Source: SIG701 sp045611685
Lineage (GTDB): Bacteria; Bacillota; Clostridia; Oscillospirales; CAG-272
Length of the DNA stretch: 64,000 bases
Assembly: GCA_045611685.1 (NCBI GenBank)
Contig: JAZKXO010000079.1
Coordinates: 124,001 to 188,000 of the forward strand
Reading direction: 5' to 3'
Notes under the pieces: model-generated
The model's input: the letters and a program-made list of their open reading frames with translations, nothing else
Told to the model about the DNA's origin: nothing
Databases searched by the model: none
Position numbers and translations under genes: made by a program
Shown: positions 1 through 7,426 of the stretch, piece by piece
Layout: each line of letters starts with the position of its first letter
How positions within the stretch are numbered: position 1 is the stretch's first letter

Positions 1-52
1 TATGCACACAAATTTCATTATTTATTACTTAAGCACACAAAGGAGATTCATC

Positions 53-904
53 ATGAAAAAGAGAATTTTTGCAGTTCTGCTCGCAGCTCTTATGGTTCTT
101 CCCGCTTTGGCTATGACCTCTTGCGGCAAGGATAGCACCGCAGTTAAGGTTATCGAAATCAACCTGACTGAAGAAGAGTACGCATTCGGTGTTGACAAGA
201 CCCAGCCTGAGCTGCTCGCGAAAGTAAACACCTTCCTCGCGGAAATCAAGACAAACGGCAAGTTTGAAGCAATCTGCAACAACTACTTCGGCGATGGCAC
301 TCCCGTTCCTGTCAAGTCTGCCGCAAAGGATTCTTCCAAGGATCAGCTCGTCGTTGCCACCAACGCGGCTTTCGAGCCGTTTGAGTACATGATCGGCGAA
401 GATTACTACGGTATCGATATGGAGATCGCCGCAGCTCTTGCCGAGTACCTCGGTCTTGAACTCGTTATTGATAATATGGAATTTGAGTCCGTATGTCTCT
501 CCGTCGGTCAGCAGAAGTGCGACATCGCAATGGCGGGCCTTACCGTTAAACCCGACCGCGAAGAGTACGTAACCTTCTCCAACTCCTACTACAACGCTTC
601 CCAGAAGCTGATCGTTCCCGCAGACAACACCGAGTTTGATGCTTGCAAGACCGCAGACGATGTTGTTGCTATTCTTTCTACAAAGGATAAAGCAACCGTT
701 ATCGGCGTACAGAACGGCACCACAGGTCAGTTCTATGTTGAAGGCGATGCAGAGTGGGGCTTTGACGGATTCCCCGTTTCCTGTACCGGCTACAAGAACG
801 GTTCCCTTGCAGTCCAGGATATGATCAACGGCAATATCCAGTACGTTATCATCGACTCCGCTCCGGCCGCCGCTATCGCAGCCGCATTCAATGAGCTGAA
901 CTAA
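53..904 (+). CDS. Amino-acid ABC transporter substrate-binding lipoprotein, circularly permuted
   Basis: This is an SBP_bac_3-type binding protein for polar amino acids, expected to be lipid-anchored outside the membrane and to feed the permease and ATPase that follow. The start is ATG 53 because AGGAG lies at 41-45 and a signal peptide with a lipobox ending in Cys24 follows directly. From about residue 98 the canonical N-terminal fold begins (VATNAAFEPFEY, then the AGLTV and GVQNGTTGQF motifs). The protein stops right after IIDSAPAAAI, where normal members continue for about 50 residues. That missing tail (LTEEEYAFGVDK... to NYFGDGT) is instead found at residues 31-80, just after the lipobox. 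It is therefore a rearranged but complete domain of 283 aa. The amino acid transported cannot be read from the sequence. Confidence 0.9.
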   Translation: MKKRIFAVLLAALMVLPALAMTSCGKDSTAVKVIEINLTEEEYAFGVDKTQPELLAKVNTFLAEIKTNGKFEAICNNYFGDGTPVPVKSAAKDSSKDQLVVATNAAFEPFEYMIGEDYYGIDMEIAAALAEYLGLELVIDNMEFESVCLSVGQQKCDIAMAGLTVKPDREEYVTFSNSYYNASQKLIVPADNTEFDACKTADDVVAILSTKDKATVIGVQNGTTGQFYVEGDAEWGFDGFPVSCTGYKNGSLAVQDMINGNIQYVIIDSAPAAAIAAAFNELN

Positions 905-938
905 AAACAAATAATACATTCTCGGCTAAATAGTCAAC

Positions 939-971
939 TACTCCCTCACTGCTTATGCCCGTGGGGGAGTA
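939..971 (+). promoter_or_regulatory. Intercistronic hairpin between binding-protein and permease genes
   Basis: An 11-bp stem (939-949 with 961-971, one G-U pair) closes an 11-nt loop in the gap between the binding-protein stop and the permease start. No T run follows, so it is not a classical terminator. Hairpins in this position commonly stabilise the upstream mRNA, giving more binding protein than membrane components. That role is inferred here. Confidence 0.55.
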
Positions 972-999
972 CTCATTCCTCCTACATAAAGGAAGCATC

Positions 1000-1710
1000 A
1001 TGGGAAATTTTGAAAAAAAGATCGCAAAATTCATAGACATATTTATTGAGCAAAACGGTTACGTACGCGTTCTTGAAGGCTTGCAGAACACTATTATCAT
1101 TGCCGTTCTTGGCTTGATCATCGGCAGTTTGATAGGCACGTTGATCGCTACAGTAAGAGTGACACCGAAGTATAAGACGCTTCCAAAAATTTTGAACTCA
1201 CTCTGCGACGTATACGTCGGCTTCTTCCGCGGAACGCCAATGACCGTTCAGTTGCTTTTGTTCTACTACGTTCTTTTGCCGCTGATGGGCATCCGCATCA
1301 CCGGTGTAAACGTCTCTATTTTAGTCTTCTCGCTCAACTCCGGCGCGTATATCTCTGAAATCATGCGAAGCGGTATTCAGTCAGTAGATATCGGCCAAAT
1401 GGAGGCTGGTCGCGCTGTGGGTCTGTCCTTCCCCGTTACGATGATTAAAATCATCATACCGCAGGCTGTAAAGAACATTCTTCCGACACTCGGAAACGAA
1501 TTCATCGCGCTGATCAAAGAGACCTCTGTTGTCAGTTTTGTCGGCGCTGCCGATTTGTACGTTGCATTTAATTACATCGGTTCCAACAGTTACGAATTCA
1601 TGGTTCCCTATCTCGTGATGGCACTCATCTACATCGTGATCGTTATGCTTATCACAATCGGAATCAAGTTGATGGAAAGGGGGCTGTCCAAGAGTGATCG
1701 ACGTCATTGA
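1000..1710 (+). CDS. Amino-acid ABC transporter permease (HisM/GlnP family)
   Basis: Inner-membrane channel subunit of the amino-acid importer, about 236 aa. Several hydrophobic spans are visible, with the family signature around EAGRAVGLSFPVTMIKIIIP, the cytoplasmic loop that docks on the ATPase, and the preceding SGAYISEIMRSGI stretch. ATG 1000 is chosen over an in-frame ATG at 955: AAAGGA sits at 988-993, while the upstream ATG lies inside the intercistronic hairpin. The 3' end overlaps the ATPase gene by 17 bases, indicating translational coupling. Substrate is unknown. The binding protein is class 3, so a polar amino acid or cystine is likely. Confidence 0.93.
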   Translation: MGNFEKKIAKFIDIFIEQNGYVRVLEGLQNTIIIAVLGLIIGSLIGTLIATVRVTPKYKTLPKILNSLCDVYVGFFRGTPMTVQLLLFYYVLLPLMGIRITGVNVSILVFSLNSGAYISEIMRSGIQSVDIGQMEAGRAVGLSFPVTMIKIIIPQAVKNILPTLGNEFIALIKETSVVSFVGAADLYVAFNYIGSNSYEFMVPYLVMALIYIVIVMLITIGIKLMERGLSKSDRRH

Positions 1711-2518
1711 TTTGAAAAAGAGTTTCGGCGACAACGAAGTCTTAAAAGGCATAAACATCACCATCAACAAAGGCGATATCGTATGTGTGATCGGTCCGTC
1801 CGGCTGCGGAAAATCGACCTTCCTGCGCTGCTTAAACTGTATGGAAGACCCTACCGGCGGCAGCATAATATTCGGCGGTGTAGATATCGCAGATATGCGC
1901 GTTGACATCAACGAACACCGCCGTCACATGGGTATGGTTTTTCAGCAGTTTAACCTCTTCAACAACAAATCCGTAATCCAGAATATTATGTTGGCACCCG
2001 TCCATACGGGTATCCAGGATCTAAAAAAAGCCCGTCGCCACAACAGACTCACTAAGTTCTTCAACATTTTCCACAAAAATAAAAAAGAGCTTTTGCCAAT
2101 CGCAACGACGAAAGCGCAAATCCGTGCACAAGCCAAAGAAAACGCACTGAAACTGCTTGATCGAATCGGTCTTTCGGATAAAGCAGATGTATACCCCTCC
2201 ACGCTGTCCGGTGGTCAAAAACAACGTATTGCCATTATCCGCGCGCTTGCCATGAATCCGGATGTGATTCTGTTTGACGAGCCAACAAGCGCACTTGACC
2301 CCGAGATGGTTGGAGAGGTATTGGATTTGATGAAATCATTGGCTGAAGAAGGCATGACGATGGTCATCGTTACGCATGAGATGGGATTTGCTCGCGAGGT
2401 TGCCAATCGCGTAATCTTCATTGACGAAGGAAAGATTCTCGAGGAATCCGCACCCGACGAATTTTTCTCAAATCCGAAAAACCCCCGTTTGAAGGAGTTC
2501 CTCTCAAAGGTCCTTTGA
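1694..2518 (+). CDS. Amino-acid ABC transporter ATP-binding protein (GlnQ type)
   Basis: ATPase of the importer. Walker A GPSGCGKST is at residues 34-42, the Q-loop at QQFNLF (84-89), the signature LSGGQKQR at 171-178, Walker B VILFDE at 191-196 and the switch His in VTHEM at 228. At 274 aa it is longer than the usual 240-250 because a basic stretch (about residues 108-141, rich in Lys/Arg/His) is inserted between the Q-loop and the signature helix. The start is GTG 1694, preceded by a purine-rich AAAGGGGG and overlapping the permease gene. It is the last gene of the three-gene operon and is followed by a strong terminator. Confidence 0.94.
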   Translation: MIDVIDLKKSFGDNEVLKGINITINKGDIVCVIGPSGCGKSTFLRCLNCMEDPTGGSIIFGGVDIADMRVDINEHRRHMGMVFQQFNLFNNKSVIQNIMLAPVHTGIQDLKKARRHNRLTKFFNIFHKNKKELLPIATTKAQIRAQAKENALKLLDRIGLSDKADVYPSTLSGGQKQRIAIIRALAMNPDVILFDEPTSALDPEMVGEVLDLMKSLAEEGMTMVIVTHEMGFAREVANRVIFIDEGKILEESAPDEFFSNPKNPRLKEFLSKVL

Positions 2519-2522
2519 AAGA

Positions 2523-2552
2523 AAAAGCAGAGTTTGCACTCTGCTTTTTTAT
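2523..2552. terminator. Bidirectional intrinsic terminator (ABC operon / trmB)
   Basis: An 11-bp stem (2523-2533 with 2538-2548) with a TTGC loop and T runs on both strands, in the 36-base gap between two convergent genes. It can end transcription from either side. Confidence 0.85.
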
Positions 2553-2554
2553 TT

Positions 2555-3286
2555 TCACTTATGTATCACCGCTTCGAGGCAGTGGATCTTCATTCCCTTT
2601 TCGGAGAAATTCCGTTCGTATTCCGTCATGATATTCGTCGCCGCGCGCTCGGATGCGTGCAGATCCCGTGTCTCGAATACGATCTCAAAGGGGGACGCGC
2701 CGACCGTTTCGAGAGAATAATCGAACAGGCCGACGTTATCCGTCTTGAAGCAGAACGTGCCGCCGTCTTTCAAAAGACGTGCGTACAGTGCGAGAAACGC
2801 GGGTGCGGTCAGGCGGCGGTCTTCATAACCTTTTTTCGGCCACGGATCGCTGAAATTCGCGTAAATCGTATCAAACGTGCCGTCGGGGAAAATTTCGCAA
2901 AGGGTCTTTGCATCCCCGCGGATAAAGCGGACGTTGCCGCGTTTTTCGAGAGGGATATCCCACGCCTCTTTATGAAGAGTTCCGTCCGGCTCTTCCCAGC
3001 CGCCGTGGACGCCGAGTTTTCCGAGTCCTCTGCTCACAGCGTATTTTTCCACGGCCGCCACGAGCACGTCGTCGATCAGTTCCATAGCATAATAGTTATA
3101 TTCGGCGTCGCGGACAGACAGCTGCGTTACAAAATCACCCTTGCCGCAACCGATTTCGAGGCGAAGCGGCGCCTCCTTCTCGAAAGGCGCTGTCGGATTC
3201 TCGCGAATTTCGAGAGGATTTTGACACACCAACGCTCCTAATATCGAAAGTCTTTCGCCTCCGTGCTTCTTTTTTCTCGCTCTCAT
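2555..3286 (-). CDS. trmB: tRNA (guanine-46-N7)-methyltransferase TrmB
   Basis: SAM-dependent enzyme that methylates G46 in the variable loop of tRNAs. The SAM-binding motif EIGCGKGDF lies near residue 44. The family hallmark FSDPWPKKGYEDRRL lies near 145 and TEYERNF near the C-terminus. The N-terminus MRARKKKHG resembles the usual basic start. At 243 aa it is slightly longer than average owing to an insertion of about 30 residues (around 90-120, GVHGGWEEPDGTLHK...) between the second beta-strand and the substrate motif. It is a single gene, convergent with the amino-acid importer. Confidence 0.95.
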   Translation of the reverse strand: MRARKKKHGGERLSILGALVCQNPLEIRENPTAPFEKEAPLRLEIGCGKGDFVTQLSVRDAEYNYYAMELIDDVLVAAVEKYAVSRGLGKLGVHGGWEEPDGTLHKEAWDIPLEKRGNVRFIRGDAKTLCEIFPDGTFDTIYANFSDPWPKKGYEDRRLTAPAFLALYARLLKDGGTFCFKTDNVGLFDYSLETVGASPFEIVFETRDLHASERAATNIMTEYERNFSEKGMKIHCLEAVIHK

Positions 3287-3441
3287 ACTTGATATTCCCG
3301 TTTCTTTCTGTTAAAATAATATAAAGGCTGGATTTTAAGGAACAAGCTCCTCAAAAATCGTGCAATTTCCAATCGCTGTACACCATTGTACCATACTTGT
3401 TTCGAAAAATCCACAGAATCTTTGTAAAGAGGTGATTTTCT

Positions 3442-4188
3442 TTGGAGAAAGATTTGTTTCTCACTATACTGCGGGACGAACTGATAAAGCGTGGTCTTAC
3501 ACCGGAAGTCGCTCAGCGCCACGTGCGATCCATTTCTCTCACCTTAACGGCGGAAGACGTAAAAGCTATTGAGCACATTGACGATCCCGCTGATATTGAA
3601 GCGCTTGCCGAAGGAATCGCCAGCCTAAAACTGCGCACGTCCGAAAAAAAGGCAGAACCCAAAACGGAAGATCTCCCGCCTGTATCGGTCGCCAAACGGC
3701 CCACCGCCGAGAAAAAGCGCCCTGCGCCCGTCTATATAGAAGATGAAGAAGCCATTGTTACGACTCCCTTGCACACCAGCACCAAATCCCGGTTGCTCTT
3801 TGTCTGCACGATTCCCTTATTCCTCCTCTTGTTAGCATTGTATCTCGGCGTGTTCGCGCTCGGATTTGCCACGCTTCTCGGCATAATCGTTCTTTTGGTT
3901 GCCGTTCTCATCGGCGGCGTTGCCGCAGGGGCCGCTGTATCGCTTGTAGGGATCATTTACGGCATCACGCAGCTGCTCACCGCAACATCCATGGCACCCG
4001 GCCTTTACGAAATCGGTCTTGGTCTCGCTATTGCCGGTGCCGTCATGCTGGGCGGCATACTTGTATATAATTGCGCTATACGGCTGGTTCCGAAGCTGAT
4101 CCGACTTTTGGGAAAGCTTTTCAAGCTCTGTGCAAAAAAACTGAAGCAGTTGTTCAAAACAGCAAAGGAGGCGTTATATAAACTGTGA
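3442..4188 (+). CDS. HAAS/DUF1700-like membrane protein
   Basis: The N-terminal 60 residues (helical, with ELIKRGLTPEVAQRHV and a DDPADIEALAEG stretch) resemble the HAAS/DUF1700 domain. A Lys/Pro/Glu-rich linker follows, then four or so hydrophobic segments and a basic C-terminal tail. The start is TTG 3442, chosen because an excellent ribosome site AAAGAGGTGAT (3426-3436) sits at the right distance and no ATG is near. HAAS proteins usually act with a PadR regulator and a DUF4097 protein. The next gene fits DUF4097, but no PadR gene is adjacent. Function is unknown; an envelope-stress or signalling role is inferred. Confidence 0.75.
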   Translation: MEKDLFLTILRDELIKRGLTPEVAQRHVRSISLTLTAEDVKAIEHIDDPADIEALAEGIASLKLRTSEKKAEPKTEDLPPVSVAKRPTAEKKRPAPVYIEDEEAIVTTPLHTSTKSRLLFVCTIPLFLLLLALYLGVFALGFATLLGIIVLLVAVLIGGVAAGAAVSLVGIIYGITQLLTATSMAPGLYEIGLGLAIAGAVMLGGILVYNCAIRLVPKLIRLLGKLFKLCAKKLKQLFKTAKEALYKL

Positions 4189-5090
4189 AACCGACATCCA
4201 TTGTCTTTTTGGTTATCTCCGTCCTCCTTATTTTGAGTGGTATCATTTTGTGCATAACCGCCGAGAACATCGCCGAAACAGACGGCTACGTCCTCTTTAA
4301 TCAAACAGAAGACGGCGTCTCGTATCGAGATTACGATTTCTCCGGTAAGCCGATAACAAAGATTTCTCTCGTCGTACAGAACGCGGAGATATACGTTTAC
4401 GGCGGTGCCGAAAAATCGTATATCGAATTTTTCAATTTCCGTGAGGGACTTTACACATTCTCCACGGCGGGCACGATTATTGCTCTCGATGAGATTCCCG
4501 ATATTGAATCCCTGCTCGATTTTAACACTGCGTTTTCCTTCGGTGGAATCCGTCAGTTTTTGAAGAGAAGCAATGTCTCCGACGGACCGCGAAGAGTGAA
4601 TATACACCTCGACGACTTCACAGAAAATCTTAAGATCATCGCGATTGATGCGAAAAACTGTTCTTTGAATGTGGACGCACTTTCCGTACACTGCGATGTA
4701 GCCGTTACGGCAGAAGAACAGTTAAACGTAACTGCCAGGGATATGCACACATTCAGCGCCCTTACGCTCTCGGCGAAAAATCTATCGGCATCTCTCGACA
4801 ATGCTTCTCTTGATACGGTGATTCTCACCGCTGAAACGGGCGACGTCAAAGCCGGGCAGATCTCCTTTAAAAATCTCGATTGCAAAATAAAAGACGGCAC
4901 GGCCGACTTTCTCACCTTTGACAAGCTTGCCTTTTACGACATAGAGATAGGCGCCGGTCGCGGATCCGTCCGCTTCGGCGGCATGGACCGTCCCCGCCCC
5001 TACACGCAGAAGCCGGCAGGCGATGCCACAGGTACAATCCGGATCGAATCCGAAAACGCAGATTTCTCCATCACCGAGATGGCAGGATAA
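4185..5090 (+). CDS. Membrane-anchored DUF4097-like beta-helix protein
   Basis: An N-terminal hydrophobic anchor (residues about 5-25) is followed by an extracytoplasmic region of repeated short beta-strands (patterns such as LTLSAKNLSASLDNASLDTVILTAETGDV), the look of DUF4097 adhesin-like domains. Its GTG start overlaps the stop of the upstream HAAS gene, and AAAGGAGG at 4164-4171 precedes it, so the two are translationally coupled. Length 301 aa. The pairing with HAAS is known from other Firmicutes; the molecular role is not established. Confidence 0.7.
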   Translation: MKPTSIVFLVISVLLILSGIILCITAENIAETDGYVLFNQTEDGVSYRDYDFSGKPITKISLVVQNAEIYVYGGAEKSYIEFFNFREGLYTFSTAGTIIALDEIPDIESLLDFNTAFSFGGIRQFLKRSNVSDGPRRVNIHLDDFTENLKIIAIDAKNCSLNVDALSVHCDVAVTAEEQLNVTARDMHTFSALTLSAKNLSASLDNASLDTVILTAETGDVKAGQISFKNLDCKIKDGTADFLTFDKLAFYDIEIGAGRGSVRFGGMDRPRPYTQKPAGDATGTIRIESENADFSITEMAG

Positions 5091-5124
5091 CCCTTATCTC
5101 TCCACAAACCGAAAGGATATTTTT

Positions 5125-5373
5125 ATGACGTATTCATACAAAACGAAAGGAACCTGCTCTTCCAAGATCTCGTTTGATCTGGAAGAAGGCAAGGTCAAAA
5201 ACGTATCTTTCACCGGCGGATGCAACGGCAATCTGAAAGCGATCGCCCGCCTGGTCGAAGGAATGGAAGCCGAAAAGATTATCGAGCTTCTCTCCGGCAA
5301 CACCTGCGGCTTCAAGAACACCTCCTGCGCCGATCAGCTCGCAGCCGCCGTTAAAGAAGCGCTGGGTGCGTAA
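5125..5373 (+). CDS. TSCPD domain protein (TIGR03905 family)
   Basis: Small 82-aa protein with the conserved Cys pattern FTGGCNGNL, GNTCGFKNTSCADQL. The final TSCADQLA block is the hallmark of the family. ATG 5125 is preceded by GAAAGGAT; an in-frame upstream ATG would start inside the preceding gene. The same domain is found at the end of some class II ribonucleotide reductases, where a metal-binding role is suspected. The function of the stand-alone form is unknown. It lies 34 bases after the DUF4097 gene and may be co-transcribed with it. Confidence 0.85.
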   Translation: MTYSYKTKGTCSSKISFDLEEGKVKNVSFTGGCNGNLKAIARLVEGMEAEKIIELLSGNTCGFKNTSCADQLAAAVKEALGA

Positions 5374-5379
5374 TCACAA

Positions 5380-6447
5380 TCACCACGATCTGTATTTGAG
5401 GATGCTGAAGAACCGATAGACGGCTTCGGCATCCTCTCTGTTTTTTACGGAAAACGAAAGAATGCTTCCTATCCCCCTCCTTGGATCATAGACTGTCGTT
5501 CCGTCCGGCTGCGTCTCGTAAACGACAATATACCCCATCTGTCGGGCATCGTCTATATATACTTCCATCATTGTAACAAACACGCCGTCCTCTCGGATGG
5601 CGCGTCCGCCAATCACCGCCGGTCGATGATATCCGCGTTCCGTTTGGAGAGATAGAAAAATTGTACCGACGAATTCATCTTCGTTCAGCGGATCGTATGG
5701 CGTATATCCGCTGACGCTCATACCGAACGTTCCGTAATCCGGCCGAAAAAGATACCGCGTCTCCTTGCCCGTGAACGTAATCGTGCGGGGAATACAGTAA
5801 TCCTCATCGTATTCTTTCCACTCGATCGCTTCAAGGGTAAATTCGACAGACGTATTGGTATGGGCACCGTCCAAAATCCAGAGAACGAAAAAAATGCCAA
5901 AAAGAACACAAGCGCTTAGCAAAAGCCATTTCAACGCCCCACCCACACGGGAAAGGACAGCATCGCGCCGATCGCGCCGTCTCTGATGCTTCAAAAACGC
6001 ACGGTACATGGCGTTTTTCTCCTCGTCCGAAATATCCTCGTGCCGATGAAAGTGAAGTTCTCTCGGCTTCGGTGCTTCTTCATCCGCGCCGTCGATTGCC
6101 TTTACAAGCGCCTCTAAAGACGTAATCGATGCGCCGTCTACCGATTCCAGACGGGAGACAAGAGGAGTCATCTCCCGATAGAGTGCCGTTTGCTCTGTGC
6201 GGTACTCTTCAAACACGGCGGCACATCGCCTTTCATCCGCCAGCATTTCCTGAATCTGACCGATGCTGAAATACGCGCGGCGAAGAGCCGCAATCATTAA
6301 AAGATCACGGACATTTTCCTCCGTATACTCGCGAAAGTGTCGGCCGTTCAACTGCCGCGTCTGCGGTGTAATCAGATGTTTTGCCTCATAAAAACGTATC
6401 GCCTTTTCGCTGAGATTCGTACGTGCAGCGGCTTCTTTGATCTTCAT
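5380..6447 (-). CDS. Membrane-anchored MerR-family transcriptional regulator
   Basis: 355 aa. Residues 1-70 form a MerR winged-helix DNA-binding domain (IKEAAARTNLSEKAIRFYE, then the RYFSIGQIQEML-type region), followed by a coiled dimerisation helix (75-105). A single strongly hydrophobic segment at about 172-192 comes next, then a C-terminal domain of about 160 residues predicted outside the membrane. This is a one-component regulator able to sense an extracellular signal, and it lacks the Cys ligands of metal-sensing MerR proteins. The start has a GAGGAGG site. Its own promoter carries a dyad in a 19-bp spacer, so it is probably autoregulated. No obvious target gene lies next to it; the ligand is unknown. 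Confidence 0.85.
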   Translation of the reverse strand: MKIKEAAARTNLSEKAIRFYEAKHLITPQTRQLNGRHFREYTEENVRDLLMIAALRRAYFSIGQIQEMLADERRCAAVFEEYRTEQTALYREMTPLVSRLESVDGASITSLEALVKAIDGADEEAPKPRELHFHRHEDISDEEKNAMYRAFLKHQRRRDRRDAVLSRVGGALKWLLLSACVLFGIFFVLWILDGAHTNTSVEFTLEAIEWKEYDEDYCIPRTITFTGKETRYLFRPDYGTFGMSVSGYTPYDPLNEDEFVGTIFLSLQTERGYHRPAVIGGRAIREDGVFVTMMEVYIDDARQMGYIVVYETQPDGTTVYDPRRGIGSILSFSVKNREDAEAVYRFFSILKYRSW

Positions 6448-6478
6448 AGGCTGCCTCCTCTAAGGTTTTTACGTATGG

Positions 6479-6509
6479 ATTATACCATATGCCCTTAGGG
6501 CATAGTCAA
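6479..6509 (-). promoter_or_regulatory. MerR-type autoregulated promoter with dyad operator
   Basis: Read on the minus strand: TTGACT (6509-6504), a 19-bp spacer, then TATAAT (6484-6479). The spacer holds a perfect 7+1+7 dyad ATGCCCTAAGGGCAT (6503-6489). An overlong 19-bp spacer with a centred dyad is the signature of promoters that MerR proteins activate by DNA twisting. It drives the merR gene that starts at 6447. Confidence 0.8.
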
Positions 6510-6529
6510 GAGATTTACTCACTTTTCTC

Positions 6530-6563
6530 AAAAAAACCGGTACAGCCACGGCTGTACCGGTTT
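6530..6563 (-). terminator. Intrinsic terminator of the parvulin gene
   Basis: A stem of about 13-14 bp (6534-6547 with 6550-6563) is followed, on the minus strand, by a run of T (6535-6530). It lies just after the stop of the 6569-7315 gene and ahead of the merR promoter. Confidence 0.8.
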
Positions 6564-6568
6564 CCATA

Positions 6569-7315
6569 TTAGAATTTATCTACGGGGTAAAGGATCTTGA
6601 GCTGATTGATCTTGCTCTGGTAAGCCGCCTGCTGCTTGTCACCGATCAGCTTTTGACGGATCTGTTCCTTCACCGTCTCGTACGGGATCGGTTTCGCCTC
6701 ATTCTTCCCGTTCAGTTTGATGAGATGATAACCGAACTGCGTCTGTACGGGGCCGCGCAGCTCGCCGACTTCCATCGTAAAGCACGCCTCGTCGAACTCG
6801 GGAACCATCTGTCCCTGACCGAAATCGCCAAGACAGCCGCCCTCTCTCGAAGACGGGCAGGAGCTGTACTCCTTTGCGGCGTCCTCAAAGGAGATCTCGC
6901 CATTCTGAATCTTCTCGAGAATCGACTTTGCCTCTGCCTCATCGGAGACGAGAATGTGGCTTGCGTTCACACTTTCCTCACCCTGGAACTGCTCCGGGTT
7001 CTCGTCAAAGAATTTCTTCGTTTCCTCATCGCTCACGCGGACGCTCTCAATCGCCTTGCCAACGGCGTAATTCACGAGGAGATCTTCCTTCACGCGTGCG
7101 AGCTCTGCTTTGAAAGCGGGCTCACGCTCGTAAAGATTGCGGGTAGCGTCGATCAGAAGCAGCTTCTGATTTACGAGCTGCTCAAGAACGATCTTCCGCC
7201 CTTCGGGAGAATTGTAATTCTGTCCGCGCTGGGCGAGGGACGCGACCATCGCCTCCACGTCCGCTTCCGTAATATTCTGACCGCCCACAGCGGCTAATAC
7301 TCTTGCTTCTGCCAT
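6569..7315 (-). CDS. Parvulin-type peptidyl-prolyl isomerase (PpiC/SurA-like), apparently cytoplasmic
   Basis: 248 aa. The N-terminal half resembles the SurA/PrsA chaperone region (GGQNITEADVEAMVASLAQRG...). The parvulin domain follows with ASHILVSDEAEAKSIL, AKEYSSCPS, GGCLGDFGQGQMVPEF and QFGYHLIKL. It catalyses cis-trans isomerisation of Xaa-Pro bonds and assists folding. The start at 7315 is favoured over an in-frame start at 7360 by AAAGGA eight bases upstream. Neither start gives a signal peptide or lipobox, so unlike PrsA it appears cytoplasmic. It is monocistronic, with its own promoter and terminator. Confidence 0.9.
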   Translation of the reverse strand: MAEARVLAAVGGQNITEADVEAMVASLAQRGQNYNSPEGRKIVLEQLVNQKLLLIDATRNLYEREPAFKAELARVKEDLLVNYAVGKAIESVRVSDEETKKFFDENPEQFQGEESVNASHILVSDEAEAKSILEKIQNGEISFEDAAKEYSSCPSSREGGCLGDFGQGQMVPEFDEACFTMEVGELRGPVQTQFGYHLIKLNGKNEAKPIPYETVKEQIRQKLIGDKQQAAYQSKINQLKILYPVDKF

Positions 7316-7377
7316 TTCATTTATCCTTTCGGTTAATAAATCGTAAGTGTCGCCGTACAAAGGTCGGCATCCTTGTT

Positions 7378-7406
7378 ACTGTATCATATTTGGGAGAGTT
7401 TGTCAA
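7378..7406 (-). promoter_or_regulatory. Sigma-A promoter of the parvulin gene
   Basis: Minus-strand TTGACA (7406-7401), 17-bp spacer, TACAGT (7383-7378), about 65 bases before the start at 7315. Confidence 0.65.
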
Positions 7407-7426
7407 GTATTCCCTCCCCGACGGGA

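Noticed and set aside
841..930. Frameshift hypothesis for the short C-terminus of the binding protein
   Set aside because: No continuation of the missing tail exists in any frame after the stop, and the same segment is found intact at the N-terminus.
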